Source: Jannaschia sp. S6380
GTDB lineage: Bacteria; Pseudomonadota; Alphaproteobacteria; Rhodobacterales; Rhodobacteraceae
Length of the DNA stretch: 64,000 bases
Assembly (NCBI RefSeq): GCF_023015695.1
Contig: NZ_JALKAS010000001.1
Coordinates: 372,001 to 436,000, forward strand
Direction of reading: 5' to 3'
Below the pieces are notes generated by a model that saw only the letters and a program-made list of their open reading frames with translations, was not told the DNA's origin and did not search any database. Numbering within the stretch: the first letter of the stretch is position 1; each line of letters opens with the position of its first letter. Positions 36,189 to 44,433 of the stretch are shown piece by piece. Both the position numbers and the translations under genes were made by a program.

Positions 36189-38138
36189 ATGTCCCAGATC
36201 ACCCTGACCTTTCCCGATGGCAATACGCGCCAGGTGCCCCTCGGCACCACGCCCGGTCAGGTGGCCGAGGACATTTCCAAGTCGCTGGCGAAGAAGGCGA
36301 TTTCGGCGCAGGTGAACGATGCCCACTGGGACCTAACCTGGCCGATCGAGCAGGACGCATCAATCGCGATCAACACCATGCAGGACGAGGAACCGGCGCT
36401 GGAGTTGATCCGCCACGACCTCGCGCATGTGATGGCGCGGGCGGTGCAGACGATCTGGCCCGACGTGAAGGTCACCATCGGGCCGGTACGCGATTTCGGG
36501 TGGTTCTATGACTTCGATCGGGAGGAGCCGTTCACCCCCGAGGATCTCGACGCGATCGAAGCCGAGATGAAGCGCATCATCGCCGCGCGAGATCCCGTGC
36601 GCACCGAACTTTGGGAGCGCGACCGGGCGCGCAAGCATTACGAGGACGCGGGCGAGCCATTCAAGGTGGAACTGATCGACCGCATTCCGGGCGACGAGCC
36701 CATCCGGATGTACTGGCACGGCGACTGGCAGGATCTCTGTCGCGGGCCGCATCTGAGCCATACCGGCCAGATCCCGGCCGATGCGTTCAAACTGACCCGC
36801 GTGTCGTCGGCCTATTGGCTCGGCGACAACACGCGTCCGCAGTTGCAGCGCATCTATGGCATCGCCTTCCGCAACCGCGATGACCTGAAGGCGCATCTGA
36901 AGTTCCTGGAGGAGGCCGAGGCGCGCGACCATCGCAAGCTCGGCCGCGAGATGGACCTGTTCCACATGCAGGAGGAGGCGCCGGGCCAGGTGTTCTGGCA
37001 TCCGAACGGCTGGACCATCTACACGACGTTGCAGGACTACATGCGCCGGCGGCAGCGGCGCGGCGGCTATGTCGAGGTGAACACCCCCCAGGTCGTCGAC
37101 CGGAAGCTGTGGGAGGCGTCGGGCCACTGGGACAAGTATCAGGACCACATGTTCATCGTCGAGGTCGACGAGGAACATGCCCGCGAGAAGGCGATCAATG
37201 CGCTGAAGCCGATGAACTGCCCCTGCCACGTGCAGGTCTTCAACCAGGGTCTGAAGAGTTATCGCGACCTGCCGCTGCGTATGGCCGAGTTCGGGTCATG
37301 CAACCGCTACGAGCCGTCGGGCGCGCTGCACGGGATCATGCGCGTGCGCGGCTTCACGCAGGACGACGGCCATATCTTCTGCACCGAGGAGCAGATCGAG
37401 GCGGAGTGCGCGGCCTTCATCAAGTTCCTGGCCGAGACCTATGCCGATCTGGGCTTTGAGCGCTTCGACATCGCCTTCGCCACGCGGCCCGAGAAGCGCG
37501 TCGGCTCCGACGCGGCATGGGACCATGTCGAAGGCGCGCTGGAGGCGGCGATCAAATCCGTCGGTGCGCCGTACCGGGTGGAGGAAGGCGACGGCGCGTT
37601 CTATGGCCCCAAGCTCGATTTCTACCTGACGGACGCCATCGGCCGGGTCTGGCAATGCGGCACGTTCCAGGTGGATCCCAACCTGCCGGAACGGCTCGGC
37701 GCGACCTATGTGGGTGAGGATGGCGACAAGCACCGGCCCTATATGCTGCACCGCGCGACGCTCGGCAGCTTCGAGCGGTTCATCGGCATCCTGATCGAGA
37801 ACTCCGCCGGTCGCCTGCCGTTCTGGCTGGCCCCGCGCCAGGTCGTCGTCGCCTCCATCGTGTCCGAGGCGGACGAGTACGTGGCCGAGGTCGTCGAGAC
37901 GCTGACCGCCGCGGGGGTGCGTGCCGAGGCGGACATCCGGAACGAGAAGATCAACTACAAGGTACGCGAACATTCGCTGGGAAAGGTTCCCGTCATCCTC
38001 GCCATCGGTCGGCAGGAGGTGGAGAACGGCACCGTGACGCTGCGCAGGCTTGGCGAGAAGGCGACCGAGGTCCTGCCCCTCGCCGATGTCGCCGCGTCGC
38101 TGGCGGCTGAGGCGACGCCGCCGGATCTGCGGAATTGA
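36189..38138 (+). CDS. thrS: Threonyl-tRNA synthetase
   Basis: 649 residues from ATG 36189. The N-terminal TGS domain ([20 protein letters not shown]) is followed by the editing domain ([15 protein letters not shown] with its His motif; [19 protein letters not shown]). The class II core then follows with [11 protein letters not shown] (zinc/threonine-binding Cys at about 343), [20 protein letters not shown] (motif 2) and the motif 3 region around [20 protein letters not shown]. The C-terminal anticodon-binding domain starts near 560. Full length and all expected motifs. A strong hairpin follows at 38154-38183. Confidence 0.97.
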   Translation: MSQITLTFPDGNTRQVPLGTTPGQVAEDISKSLAKKAISAQVNDAHWDLTWPIEQDASIAINTMQDEEPALELIRHDLAHVMARAVQTIWPDVKVTIGPVRDFGWFYDFDREEPFTPEDLDAIEAEMKRIIAARDPVRTELWERDRARKHYEDAGEPFKVELIDRIPGDEPIRMYWHGDWQDLCRGPHLSHTGQIPADAFKLTRVSSAYWLGDNTRPQLQRIYGIAFRNRDDLKAHLKFLEEAEARDHRKLGREMDLFHMQEEAPGQVFWHPNGWTIYTTLQDYMRRRQRRGGYVEVNTPQVVDRKLWEASGHWDKYQDHMFIVEVDEEHAREKAINALKPMNCPCHVQVFNQGLKSYRDLPLRMAEFGSCNRYEPSGALHGIMRVRGFTQDDGHIFCTEEQIEAECAAFIKFLAETYADLGFERFDIAFATRPEKRVGSDAAWDHVEGALEAAIKSVGAPYRVEEGDGAFYGPKLDFYLTDAIGRVWQCGTFQVDPNLPERLGATYVGEDGDKHRPYMLHRATLGSFERFIGILIENSAGRLPFWLAPRQVVVASIVSEADEYVAEVVETLTAAGVRAEADIRNEKINYKVREHSLGKVPVILAIGRQEVENGTVTLRRLGEKATEVLPLADVAASLAAEATPPDLRN

Positions 38139-38469
38139 TCGTTTCGATCTTGAGGACAATCCGGCCACGTCACCGGATTGTCCCGACATCACCCCATCAA
38201 TGCCGCATTCGCGCCGCATTCGATGGGCATCTTGAACCTCAAGGTGACAAGCTGGCCGGGGTCGGACCTACTTCCTCCCCCTTGATGGTCCCGCGGATCG
38301 GTACGTCGCCCTCTCTCCCTGACGATTGGTCGGCCCGTGCATTGCGCGGGTCGCTCCAATTTCGGCCGGCGGGTTTTCCTCTGGCAGCAGATCACCCTGT
38401 CGGCGTTTGTCGCCCATACCAGCCGACGCGCGCCATGCCCAAGGGGCCTGCACATTCCATGCGTGCCCC
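38139..38469. other. 331-bp stretch without a recognisable gene
   Basis: Between thrS and the methyltransferase gene. It contains the perfect hairpin at 38154-38183, a short near-repeat (TGCCGCATTCGCGCCGCATTCG region, about 38200-38221) and a small CTTGA/TCAAG hairpin at about 38231-38243. No open frame here has plausible codon use, ribosome site or recognisable product, and I see no tRNA or riboswitch fold. It probably holds the thrS transcript end and the promoter of the next gene. Confidence 0.5.
38154..38183 (+). terminator. Perfect 11-bp hairpin downstream of thrS
   Basis: GGACAATCCGG (38154-38164) and CCGGATTGTCC (38173-38183) pair fully around an 8-base loop, 15 bp after the thrS stop. 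No T-run follows on the plus strand (CGACATC) and only mixed sequence flanks it on the other, so it may be a Rho-dependent end stabiliser, not a classical terminator. Confidence 0.55.
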
Positions 38470-39642
38470 ATGACCCCCGGTGCCCGGATACAGGCCGCCA
38501 TCGAACTCCTCGGTCGCATCCTGGCCGGTGCCCCCGTCGAGCGGGAATTGACCGCATGGGCGCGCAACAGTCGCTATGCCGGATCCAAGGACCGCGCCGC
38601 CGTCCGCGATCACGTCTTCGACGCGCTGCGCCGCCTCCGCTCGTCCGGCTGGTGCGCGGGGCAGGGGGCCATCGACCCCATGGCGATGGACCCGCGTGCC
38701 ATTCTGGCGGGCCTGCTGGCCAACCGGGGCGAGGACCCCGCGACCTTGTTCACGGGGCAGGGACACGCGCCCCGGCCTTTCGCGTTGCCGCCCCCGCCGG
38801 GTCCGCCCCCGACGGGCGTGCGGCTCGACATGCCCGATTGGCTGCTTGCGCGGTTCGATGCGGCGCTGGGGGCAAATCGCGATTCCGTTCTGGCCCTTCT
38901 ACGCGACCGTGCCCCGATCTTCGTTCGCACGAACATCCGACGCATATCCCCTGCGGAGCTGACGCGGATTCTCGCCGCGGAGGGGATCGTGGCCACGCCC
39001 GGGCCGCTCTCGGATTCGGCGCTCGAAATTGCACCGGGAACCCGTGGTCTGGCGGCGACGCAGGCCTTTCGCGATGGCCTTTTCGAGATGCAGGACGCCG
39101 GATCTCAGGCCCTTGTCGACCGCCTTCCCGCCATGCCCGGCAGCAAGGTCCTGGACCTGTGTGCCGGAGGCGGGGGCAAGGCCTTGGCCTACGCGGCCCG
39201 TGGCGATGCCCGTATCTTCGCCCACGATGCGGATCCCGCGCGGATGCGCGATATTCCCGTGCGCGCCGATCGGGCGGGTCACACGATCGCGTTGACCGAA
39301 GACCCGGAAGCCTGCGGTCCGTTCGATGGCGTGATCGCCGACGTCCCCTGTTCGGGGTCCGGAAGCTGGCGCCGCGCGCCCGAGGCGAAATGGCGCCTGA
39401 CGCCTGCACGCCTGTCCGAATTCTGCCGCATTCAGCCGGAAATCCTGAAGCGGGCGCGCACCCTCGTCCGACCGGGGGGCTGGGTGGCCTACATGACCTG
39501 TTCGCTCCTGAAAGAGGAGAACGCCGACATCGTCGATGCCGAACTTGCCGCGGGGTCCGGATTGCGACTGCGCGACCGCTGGTCCTGCACGCCCCTCGAC
39601 GGCGCGGACGGATTTCATCTGAGCCTGTTGGAGCGGGCCTGA
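38470..39642 (+). CDS. RsmB/NOP-family RNA (cytosine-5) methyltransferase
   Basis: 390 residues from ATG 38470. The N-terminal helical region (IQAAIELLGRILAG... WARNSRYAGSKDRAAVRDHVF) resembles the NusB-like/PUA substitute of RsmB-type enzymes. The SAM-binding motif I is VLDLCAGGGGKALAYAA (about 233-249). The two functional cysteines are in ADVPCSGSGSW (about 291-300) and YMTCSLLKEEN (about 341-350), the latter being the nucleophile of TCS type. It probably makes m5C in 16S rRNA; the exact position is not determined. A variant NOP2 assignment is possible. Confidence 0.88.
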   Translation: MTPGARIQAAIELLGRILAGAPVERELTAWARNSRYAGSKDRAAVRDHVFDALRRLRSSGWCAGQGAIDPMAMDPRAILAGLLANRGEDPATLFTGQGHAPRPFALPPPPGPPPTGVRLDMPDWLLARFDAALGANRDSVLALLRDRAPIFVRTNIRRISPAELTRILAAEGIVATPGPLSDSALEIAPGTRGLAATQAFRDGLFEMQDAGSQALVDRLPAMPGSKVLDLCAGGGGKALAYAARGDARIFAHDADPARMRDIPVRADRAGHTIALTEDPEACGPFDGVIADVPCSGSGSWRRAPEAKWRLTPARLSEFCRIQPEILKRARTLVRPGGWVAYMTCSLLKEENADIVDAELAAGSGLRLRDRWSCTPLDGADGFHLSLLERA

Positions 39643-39659
39643 ACGCGATAGACTCTGCG

Positions 39660-39678
39660 CGTTAAGGGCGTCTTAACG
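39660..39678 (+). promoter_or_regulatory. CtrA-type binding site upstream of cckA
   Basis: TTAAGGGCGTCTTAAC (39662-39677) is an exact TTAA-N7-TTAAC, the full consensus of the cell-cycle regulator CtrA, lying 80 bp before the cckA start and 20 bp after the previous gene. The same bases form a 7-bp inverted repeat CGTTAAG/CTTAACG (39660-39678). CckA feeds phosphate to CtrA, so feedback control is a natural reading, though inferred. Confidence 0.65.
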
Positions 39679-39756
39679 AATTGGGCGGATACACTCCCGG
39701 GGTGGAATTCGGCGGACGTTCCGCTCCACGGCGAATAGGCACGAGATTTGGGCGAC

Positions 39757-42426
39757 ATGGGACAGACAGTGTTGCGTATGCGGACCGGCTCGGCGGTGTT
39801 CCTGATCGTCGCGCTGGGCGCGCTCGCCGTATCGCCGTTGATCGACGTGGGCGTGACACGGACCTTGCTGTTGACGGTCGCGGTCGCATTGGGCGCGATC
39901 TTCGTCGCATTGCATCTGACGGCGATGATCATGGCCGGCGCGGCCCGGCGCCGCCTCAAGATCATCATGGAGTTTCTCGAACACGACAGCGCGCCCGGTT
40001 TCTGCACCGATGAGACCGGTCGAATCTTCGCGCAGAACCTGGCGGCGCTGGACCGTTTCGGTTCGCATGACGGCTCGACGATGACCCGCGCGTTCGAGCC
40101 GCTGTTCGCCAACCCGGACTCGGTTGTGCACCGTCTGCGTTCTTCCGCGCGCGGGCGCGCCTCCGCGCGGGAAGACGTGGTGACCCGGCGCGGCCACGTC
40201 CGCGTGGCCGTGCACCGCATCCCCGGCGGGTTCCTCTGGCGCCTGGAGGATCTGGCCGATCGACCGCCGCGTGCGGCCGACGGGATCGGTCTGCCGGTCC
40301 TGACATTCGGGCCCTCGGGGACCGTCCTTTACATGAACGAGGTCCTGCGAAGCACGATCGGCCGACGCCCCAACCGCCTGCGCGACCTATTCGAGGAGGT
40401 GCCGCTGCAGAACGGCGGCGTGAACCGCTTGATCGCAAAGAACGGACCCGAACCTGTCCGTACGGTCCTGTCGGAACCGGTCAACGGCCGATCCGAGGTG
40501 TTCATTCTCCCGGCCGGCGAAAGCGCGGATGGCCGTGTGGCCCTGGATGCCCTTCCCGTGGCACTTCTCCGGCTCGACGGGGAGGGGCGCGTGATCTTCG
40601 CGAACCGGCTGGCCCGCGACCTGCTTCCCGCGACGTCCGGGCCGGGGGAAACCCGGCTTGCCGCCATGGTCGAGGGGCTGGGGCGCAGCATCAAGGAGTG
40701 GGTCAGCGAAGCCGCCGCCGGTCGCGGCCTCTACCGCGCGGAGGTCGTTCGCATCACCGGCGCCGAGGTGGAGACCTATCTCCAGATCACCCTCGGCCGG
40801 CCACTCGACGAGAGCGATGGCAGCCTGCTTGCTGTGCTGAGCGACGCGACCGAACTCAAGACGCTCGAGGCGCAATTCGTCCAGAGCCAGAAGATGCAGG
40901 CGATCGGCCAGCTTGCCGGCGGCGTCGCGCATGATTTCAACAACCTGCTCACCGCCATCTCCGGCCATTGCGATCTGCTGCTTCTTCGCCACGACGAGGA
41001 GGATGACGACTACGCGGACCTGATGCAGATCACCCAGAACGCGAACCGTGCCGCGGCCCTGGTGGGACAGTTGCTGGCCTTTTCGCGCAAGCAGACCCTG
41101 CAGATGCAGCCGATCGATCTGCGCGACACGCTGAGCGATCTGGCGCATCTTCTCAACCGTCTCGTCGGCGACAATGTCGGTTTGCGCCTGGAGCACGACC
41201 CCGCCCTGATCCCCGTCCGCGGCGATCGCAGGCAGTTGGAACAGGTGCTGATGAACCTGGTCGTGAACGCGCGCGATGCCATGCCCGACGGCGGCGAGAT
41301 ACTGATCGAGACGAAGTGCCGGTTCCTGGACGAGCCGATGATGCGCGACCGGGTCACGGTCCCGGCGGGGCAGTATGTCGTGGTCCGCGTCAGCGACCAG
41401 GGGCGGGGCATTTCGGCCGACAACCTCGCACGGATCTTCGAGCCGTTCTTCACCACGAAGCGGCCAGGCGAAGGCACCGGGCTGGGTCTGTCGATGGCAT
41501 ACGGCATCATCAAGCAGTCGGGTGGCTATATTTTCGCCGACAGCACCATCGGCAAGGGCACGCGGTTCAGCCTTTATTTCCCGGCCATGGCCGGCGATGC
41601 GGAGATCGTGGAGATCGACGCGCCCCCGCTGCCGCTGCCGCTGCCATTCCCGCATCTGACCGATCAGGACTATCAGCCCGATCTGGCTTATCCCGATCTA
41701 CGCGACCTGTCGGCACTGTCCGGGGCAGGTGCGATGGCCGGCTCTGGGTCTGACCGGCGTACTGCGACTTCGGTATCGAAAGGGTCGAGCGAGGCCGCGG
41801 TTCCGGCGGAAGACGTGGATACCGACGGCGATGGTCCCTGCGCAGGCGAGGCTGAACCTGCGCAGGCGATCGTGCCGGACGGATCGCCCGAAGAAGCCGT
41901 TGATCGACTGCTCGAAACCGTATCCGGCGGGGTGGGCGCCGGATCGGAGAACCGGCCGGCGGAGATCGAGATGGCGACGGGCGAGGCCGATGAAGATCTA
42001 TCCGGCGGAGAACGGGGTGGCATCGACCTAAGCGGTGTGGATATCGAACCGGACAAGCCCGAACGTCCCCTGGTGCTTCTGGTCGAGGACGAAGCGCCGG
42101 TTCGGGCGTTCGCATCTCGGGCGTTGCGTCTGCGGGGATATGACGTGGTCGAGGCGGAAAGCGCCGAGGTCGCGCTGGAGCGTCTGACCGACGCCGATCT
42201 GGCAGTAGACCTCTTCGTGACCGACGTGATGATGCCCGGCTTGGATGGCCCGACCTGGGTCCGCGAGGCATTGAAGACCCGCCCCGACGTTCGCACGATC
42301 TTCATCTCGGGCTACACGCAGGATGCATTGTCGGAAACAAGCATTCCCGTTCCCAACGCGATCTTCCTGCCCAAACCGTTCTCGCTCAACGATCTGACGC
42401 GCACAGTGGAGCGGGCGCTCGAGTAA
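39757..42426 (+). CDS. cckA: Hybrid sensor histidine kinase CckA
   Basis: 889 residues from ATG 39757 (an ATG 21 bp later is possible). Two membrane helices at about 14-60. PAS-like regions at about 75-375 ([34 protein letters not shown]). DHp domain with [19 protein letters not shown], phospho-acceptor His392. ATPase domain with [19 protein letters not shown] and [12 protein letters not shown]. Then a linker of about 150 residues, acidic and low in complexity with a PLPLPLPFP stretch. The receiver domain ends the protein ([26 protein letters not shown] with Asp823, PKPF). In alphaproteobacteria CckA passes phosphate through ChpT to CtrA. The linker is far longer than the short one usual in CckA. 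Confidence 0.93.
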   Translation: MGQTVLRMRTGSAVFLIVALGALAVSPLIDVGVTRTLLLTVAVALGAIFVALHLTAMIMAGAARRRLKIIMEFLEHDSAPGFCTDETGRIFAQNLAALDRFGSHDGSTMTRAFEPLFANPDSVVHRLRSSARGRASAREDVVTRRGHVRVAVHRIPGGFLWRLEDLADRPPRAADGIGLPVLTFGPSGTVLYMNEVLRSTIGRRPNRLRDLFEEVPLQNGGVNRLIAKNGPEPVRTVLSEPVNGRSEVFILPAGESADGRVALDALPVALLRLDGEGRVIFANRLARDLLPATSGPGETRLAAMVEGLGRSIKEWVSEAAAGRGLYRAEVVRITGAEVETYLQITLGRPLDESDGSLLAVLSDATELKTLEAQFVQSQKMQAIGQLAGGVAHDFNNLLTAISGHCDLLLLRHDEEDDDYADLMQITQNANRAAALVGQLLAFSRKQTLQMQPIDLRDTLSDLAHLLNRLVGDNVGLRLEHDPALIPVRGDRRQLEQVLMNLVVNARDAMPDGGEILIETKCRFLDEPMMRDRVTVPAGQYVVVRVSDQGRGISADNLARIFEPFFTTKRPGEGTGLGLSMAYGIIKQSGGYIFADSTIGKGTRFSLYFPAMAGDAEIVEIDAPPLPLPLPFPHLTDQDYQPDLAYPDLRDLSALSGAGAMAGSGSDRRTATSVSKGSSEAAVPAEDVDTDGDGPCAGEAEPAQAIVPDGSPEEAVDRLLETVSGGVGAGSENRPAEIEMATGEADEDLSGGERGGIDLSGVDIEPDKPERPLVLLVEDEAPVRAFASRALRLRGYDVVEAESAEVALERLTDADLAVDLFVTDVMMPGLDGPTWVREALKTRPDVRTIFISGYTQDALSETSIPVPNAIFLPKPFSLNDLTRTVERALE

Positions 42427-42433
42427 CATGGGA

Positions 42434-43024
42434 TCAGTGCGAGCGGCCGCCGATTGCCTCCCAAAGATCGAAGTCTTTTGCCCGTTCGCGCCTCAAGCTC
42501 TCCAGAACCCGGGGCGACAGGAGAGCGTCCCGCATCGGCGAGACATTGAGGCGAGGAAGGTCGATTTCGGCTCGAAGACGCTCCTCGAGAAACTGCCGGA
42601 GGCCGTTCGGGTCCTCGTGCCGAAACAGATGATCGACGCCCCCGGCCAGGAATGACGCCTGGGAGCCGACCCTGGCGAAGGGCGGCGGCTCGGGCGCGAG
42701 ATAGGCATCGACGAAGGCATCGAAATCCACGCCCGCCGTCGATGTGGCCTGTCCGGAAAGTGCGGGGCGGCTGCGGTACCGAAACCAGCTGGACAGCCAC
42801 GAGATCGGTTCGCGCATCACCGCGACCTTCTGGAGCGGGCGGCGCCCTTTCTGTTCGAAGAACGCCCGAAGTTCGCGATCGTATTTCGCCACGGTGCAGT
42901 GCTTCATTCCCGGCGGATTGACGATCGCCGCGTCAGCCATATGCCCGACTGCCTTCTCGACTGCGGTGGTTCCGGTCTTTGGAACCGCGAATAGAACGAA
43001 GTGATGCTTCCAGAATACGAGCAT
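42434..43024 (-). CDS. Sulfotransferase family protein
   Basis: 196 residues from ATG 43024. VLFAVPKTGTTAVEKAVGHM (about 10-29) is the PAPS 5'-phosphosulfate loop and MREPISWLSSWFRYRS (about 70-85) is the 3'-phosphate-binding segment. The remainder is divergent, and its length is short for the family, though with no sign of a frameshift. The acceptor is unknown. It is not closely similar to the sulfotransferase at 13864-14514. It is divergent from recA, sharing the 182-bp region that contains two LexA boxes, and convergent with cckA with a 7-bp gap. Confidence 0.78.
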   Translation of the reverse strand: MLVFWKHHFVLFAVPKTGTTAVEKAVGHMADAAIVNPPGMKHCTVAKYDRELRAFFEQKGRRPLQKVAVMREPISWLSSWFRYRSRPALSGQATSTAGVDFDAFVDAYLAPEPPPFARVGSQASFLAGGVDHLFRHEDPNGLRQFLEERLRAEIDLPRLNVSPMRDALLSPRVLESLRRERAKDFDLWEAIGGRSH

Positions 43025-43104
43025 TGTTGCGGATTCATCTTTCGATCCGGATCGATAACCTTTTCGTAACCATCAGGCGAGAAAGTGTCCACGAGCCTCC
43101 GGGC

Positions 43105-43133
43105 TTGCAAATGTTCCATCAATGTTCCATATG
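43105..43133 (+). promoter_or_regulatory. Likely recA promoter
   Basis: TTGCAA (43105-43110) and CATATG (43128-43133) are 17 bp apart and enclose the first LexA box, so a bound LexA dimer would block RNA polymerase. The -10 match is modest; position relative to the boxes and to the gene (start 43207) makes it plausible. Confidence 0.45.
43113..43127 (+). promoter_or_regulatory. LexA (SOS) box 1 upstream of recA
   Basis: GTTCCATCAATGTTC is an exact GTTC-N7-GTTC, the LexA site of alphaproteobacteria. It begins 94 bp before the recA start codon and sits between the candidate -35 and -10 elements. Confidence 0.85.
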
Positions 43134-43142
43134 CGGGAACAA

Positions 43143-43157
43143 GAACGAGACGTGAAC
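43143..43157 (-). promoter_or_regulatory. LexA (SOS) box 2 upstream of recA, opposite orientation
   Basis: GAACGAGACGTGAAC is an exact GAAC-N7-GAAC, the reverse complement form of the same LexA site, starting 30 bp from box 1 and ending 49 bp before the recA start. Two boxes suggest tight or cooperative repression. Confidence 0.75.
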
Positions 43158-43206
43158 GAAACTCAGATTGCCGCCTCTGCGGCAGCATGCAACAAGGGCC
43201 GAAATC

Positions 43207-44277
43207 ATGGCAACGGCGAACCTACTCGACATGGCGGACAAACGCAGCGCAGACAAGCAGAAGGCGCTCGATAGCGCGCTGGCGCAGATCGAACGGCAGT
43301 TCGGCAAGGGCTCGATCATGAAACTGGGTGGGGACAACGTCCTGCCTGAAATCGAGGCGACGTCGACCGGATCCCTCGGGTTGGACATCGCGCTGGGCAT
43401 CGGCGGATTGCCCAAGGGTCGGGTCATTGAAATCTACGGTCCGGAATCGTCGGGAAAGACGACGTTGACCCTTCACGCCGTGGCCGAGGAGCAGAAGAAG
43501 GGTGGCGTCTGCGCTTTCGTCGACGCGGAACACGCGCTGGATCCGCAATACGCGCGCAAGCTCGGCGTCGATCTGGACGAGTTGCTGATCTCGCAGCCCG
43601 ACACCGGCGAACAGGCACTGGAGATCGTGGATACGCTGGTGCGTTCGGGCGCGGTCAACATGGTCGTCGTCGATTCGGTTGCCGCCCTGACGCCGAAATC
43701 GGAACTGGAAGGCGACATGGGCGACAGTTCCGTCGGCGTTCATGCGCGCCTGATGAGCCAGGCGATGCGCAAGCTGACCGGCTCGATCAGCCGCTCCAAG
43801 TGCATGGTGATCTTCATCAACCAGATCCGGATGAAGATTGGCGTGATGTTCGGCTCGCCCGAAACCACGACGGGCGGCAACGCGCTCAAGTTCTACTCAT
43901 CCGTGCGGCTCGATATTCGCCGTATCGGCTCGATCAAGGATCGCGACGAGGTGGTTGGAAACACCACCCGGGTCAAGGTCGTCAAGAACAAGGTCGCCCC
44001 CCCGTTCAAGCAGGTCGAGTTCGACATCATGTATGGCGAAGGCATTTCGAAAATGGGCGAGCTTCTCGATCTCGGGGTCAAGGCCGGGGTGGTCGAGAAG
44101 TCGGGCGCCTGGTTCAGCTATGGTGACGAACGCATCGGCCAGGGTCGGGAGAATTCCAAGACGTTCCTGCGGGAGAATCCGCAGGTCGCGATGGAGATCG
44201 AGGACAAGATCCGTGCGGCGCATGGTCTGGATTTCCAGATGACCGAGACCGACAAGGACGACATTCTCGACGAATGA
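43207..44277 (+). CDS. recA: Recombinase RecA
   Basis: 356 residues from ATG 43207. The core has the Walker A motif GPESSGKTT (about 80-88), [34 protein letters not shown], Walker B-type [16 protein letters not shown], loop L1 [44 protein letters not shown] and the acidic C-terminal tail. It catalyses strand exchange and triggers LexA self-cleavage. Expression should be SOS-controlled through the two LexA boxes upstream. The start fits the family and avoids an in-frame upstream Met that would overlap the promoter. Confidence 0.98.
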   Translation: MATANLLDMADKRSADKQKALDSALAQIERQFGKGSIMKLGGDNVLPEIEATSTGSLGLDIALGIGGLPKGRVIEIYGPESSGKTTLTLHAVAEEQKKGGVCAFVDAEHALDPQYARKLGVDLDELLISQPDTGEQALEIVDTLVRSGAVNMVVVDSVAALTPKSELEGDMGDSSVGVHARLMSQAMRKLTGSISRSKCMVIFINQIRMKIGVMFGSPETTTGGNALKFYSSVRLDIRRIGSIKDRDEVVGNTTRVKVVKNKVAPPFKQVEFDIMYGEGISKMGELLDLGVKAGVVEKSGAWFSYGDERIGQGRENSKTFLRENPQVAMEIEDKIRAAHGLDFQMTETDKDDILDE

Positions 44278-44344
44278 TGTCCGGCTGCGATCGCGCCCCG
44301 GGTTGCGATCTGAGGTCGGCTCCAGGGCATTTCGGGCGCGTTCG

Positions 44345-44363
44345 GAAGCGGGCCGCCCGCTTC
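44345..44363 (+). terminator. Hairpin after recA (weak terminator)
   Basis: GAAGCGGG (44345-44352) and CCCGCTTC (44356-44363) form a perfect 8-bp stem with a 3-base loop, 67 bp after the recA stop. GCCCCC, not T, follows, so termination may need Rho. Confidence 0.45.
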
Positions 44364-44370
44364 GCCCCCG

Positions 44371-44424
44371 CCTGCGCTTGTCGGCCACACGGCGCGGCGA
44401 TAGGTAGGCCCGCGCAAGCGCAGG
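44371..44424 (+). promoter_or_regulatory. Inverted repeat in the alaS leader covering the ribosome site
   Basis: CCTGCGCTTG (44371-44380) pairs perfectly with CAAGCGCAGG (44415-44424) across a 34-base GC-rich loop. The right arm runs into the purine stretch AGGGGA just before the alaS start (44434), so the fold could hide the ribosome-binding site. If the promoter lies upstream this would act on the mRNA; otherwise it may be a protein-binding site. Confidence 0.45.
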
Positions 44425-44433
44425 GGAACGGAC

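Noticed and set aside
38189..38567. Minus-strand open frames in the thrS downstream gap
   Set aside because: Arg- and Pro-rich with no motif; they run into the methyltransferase gene on the other strand.
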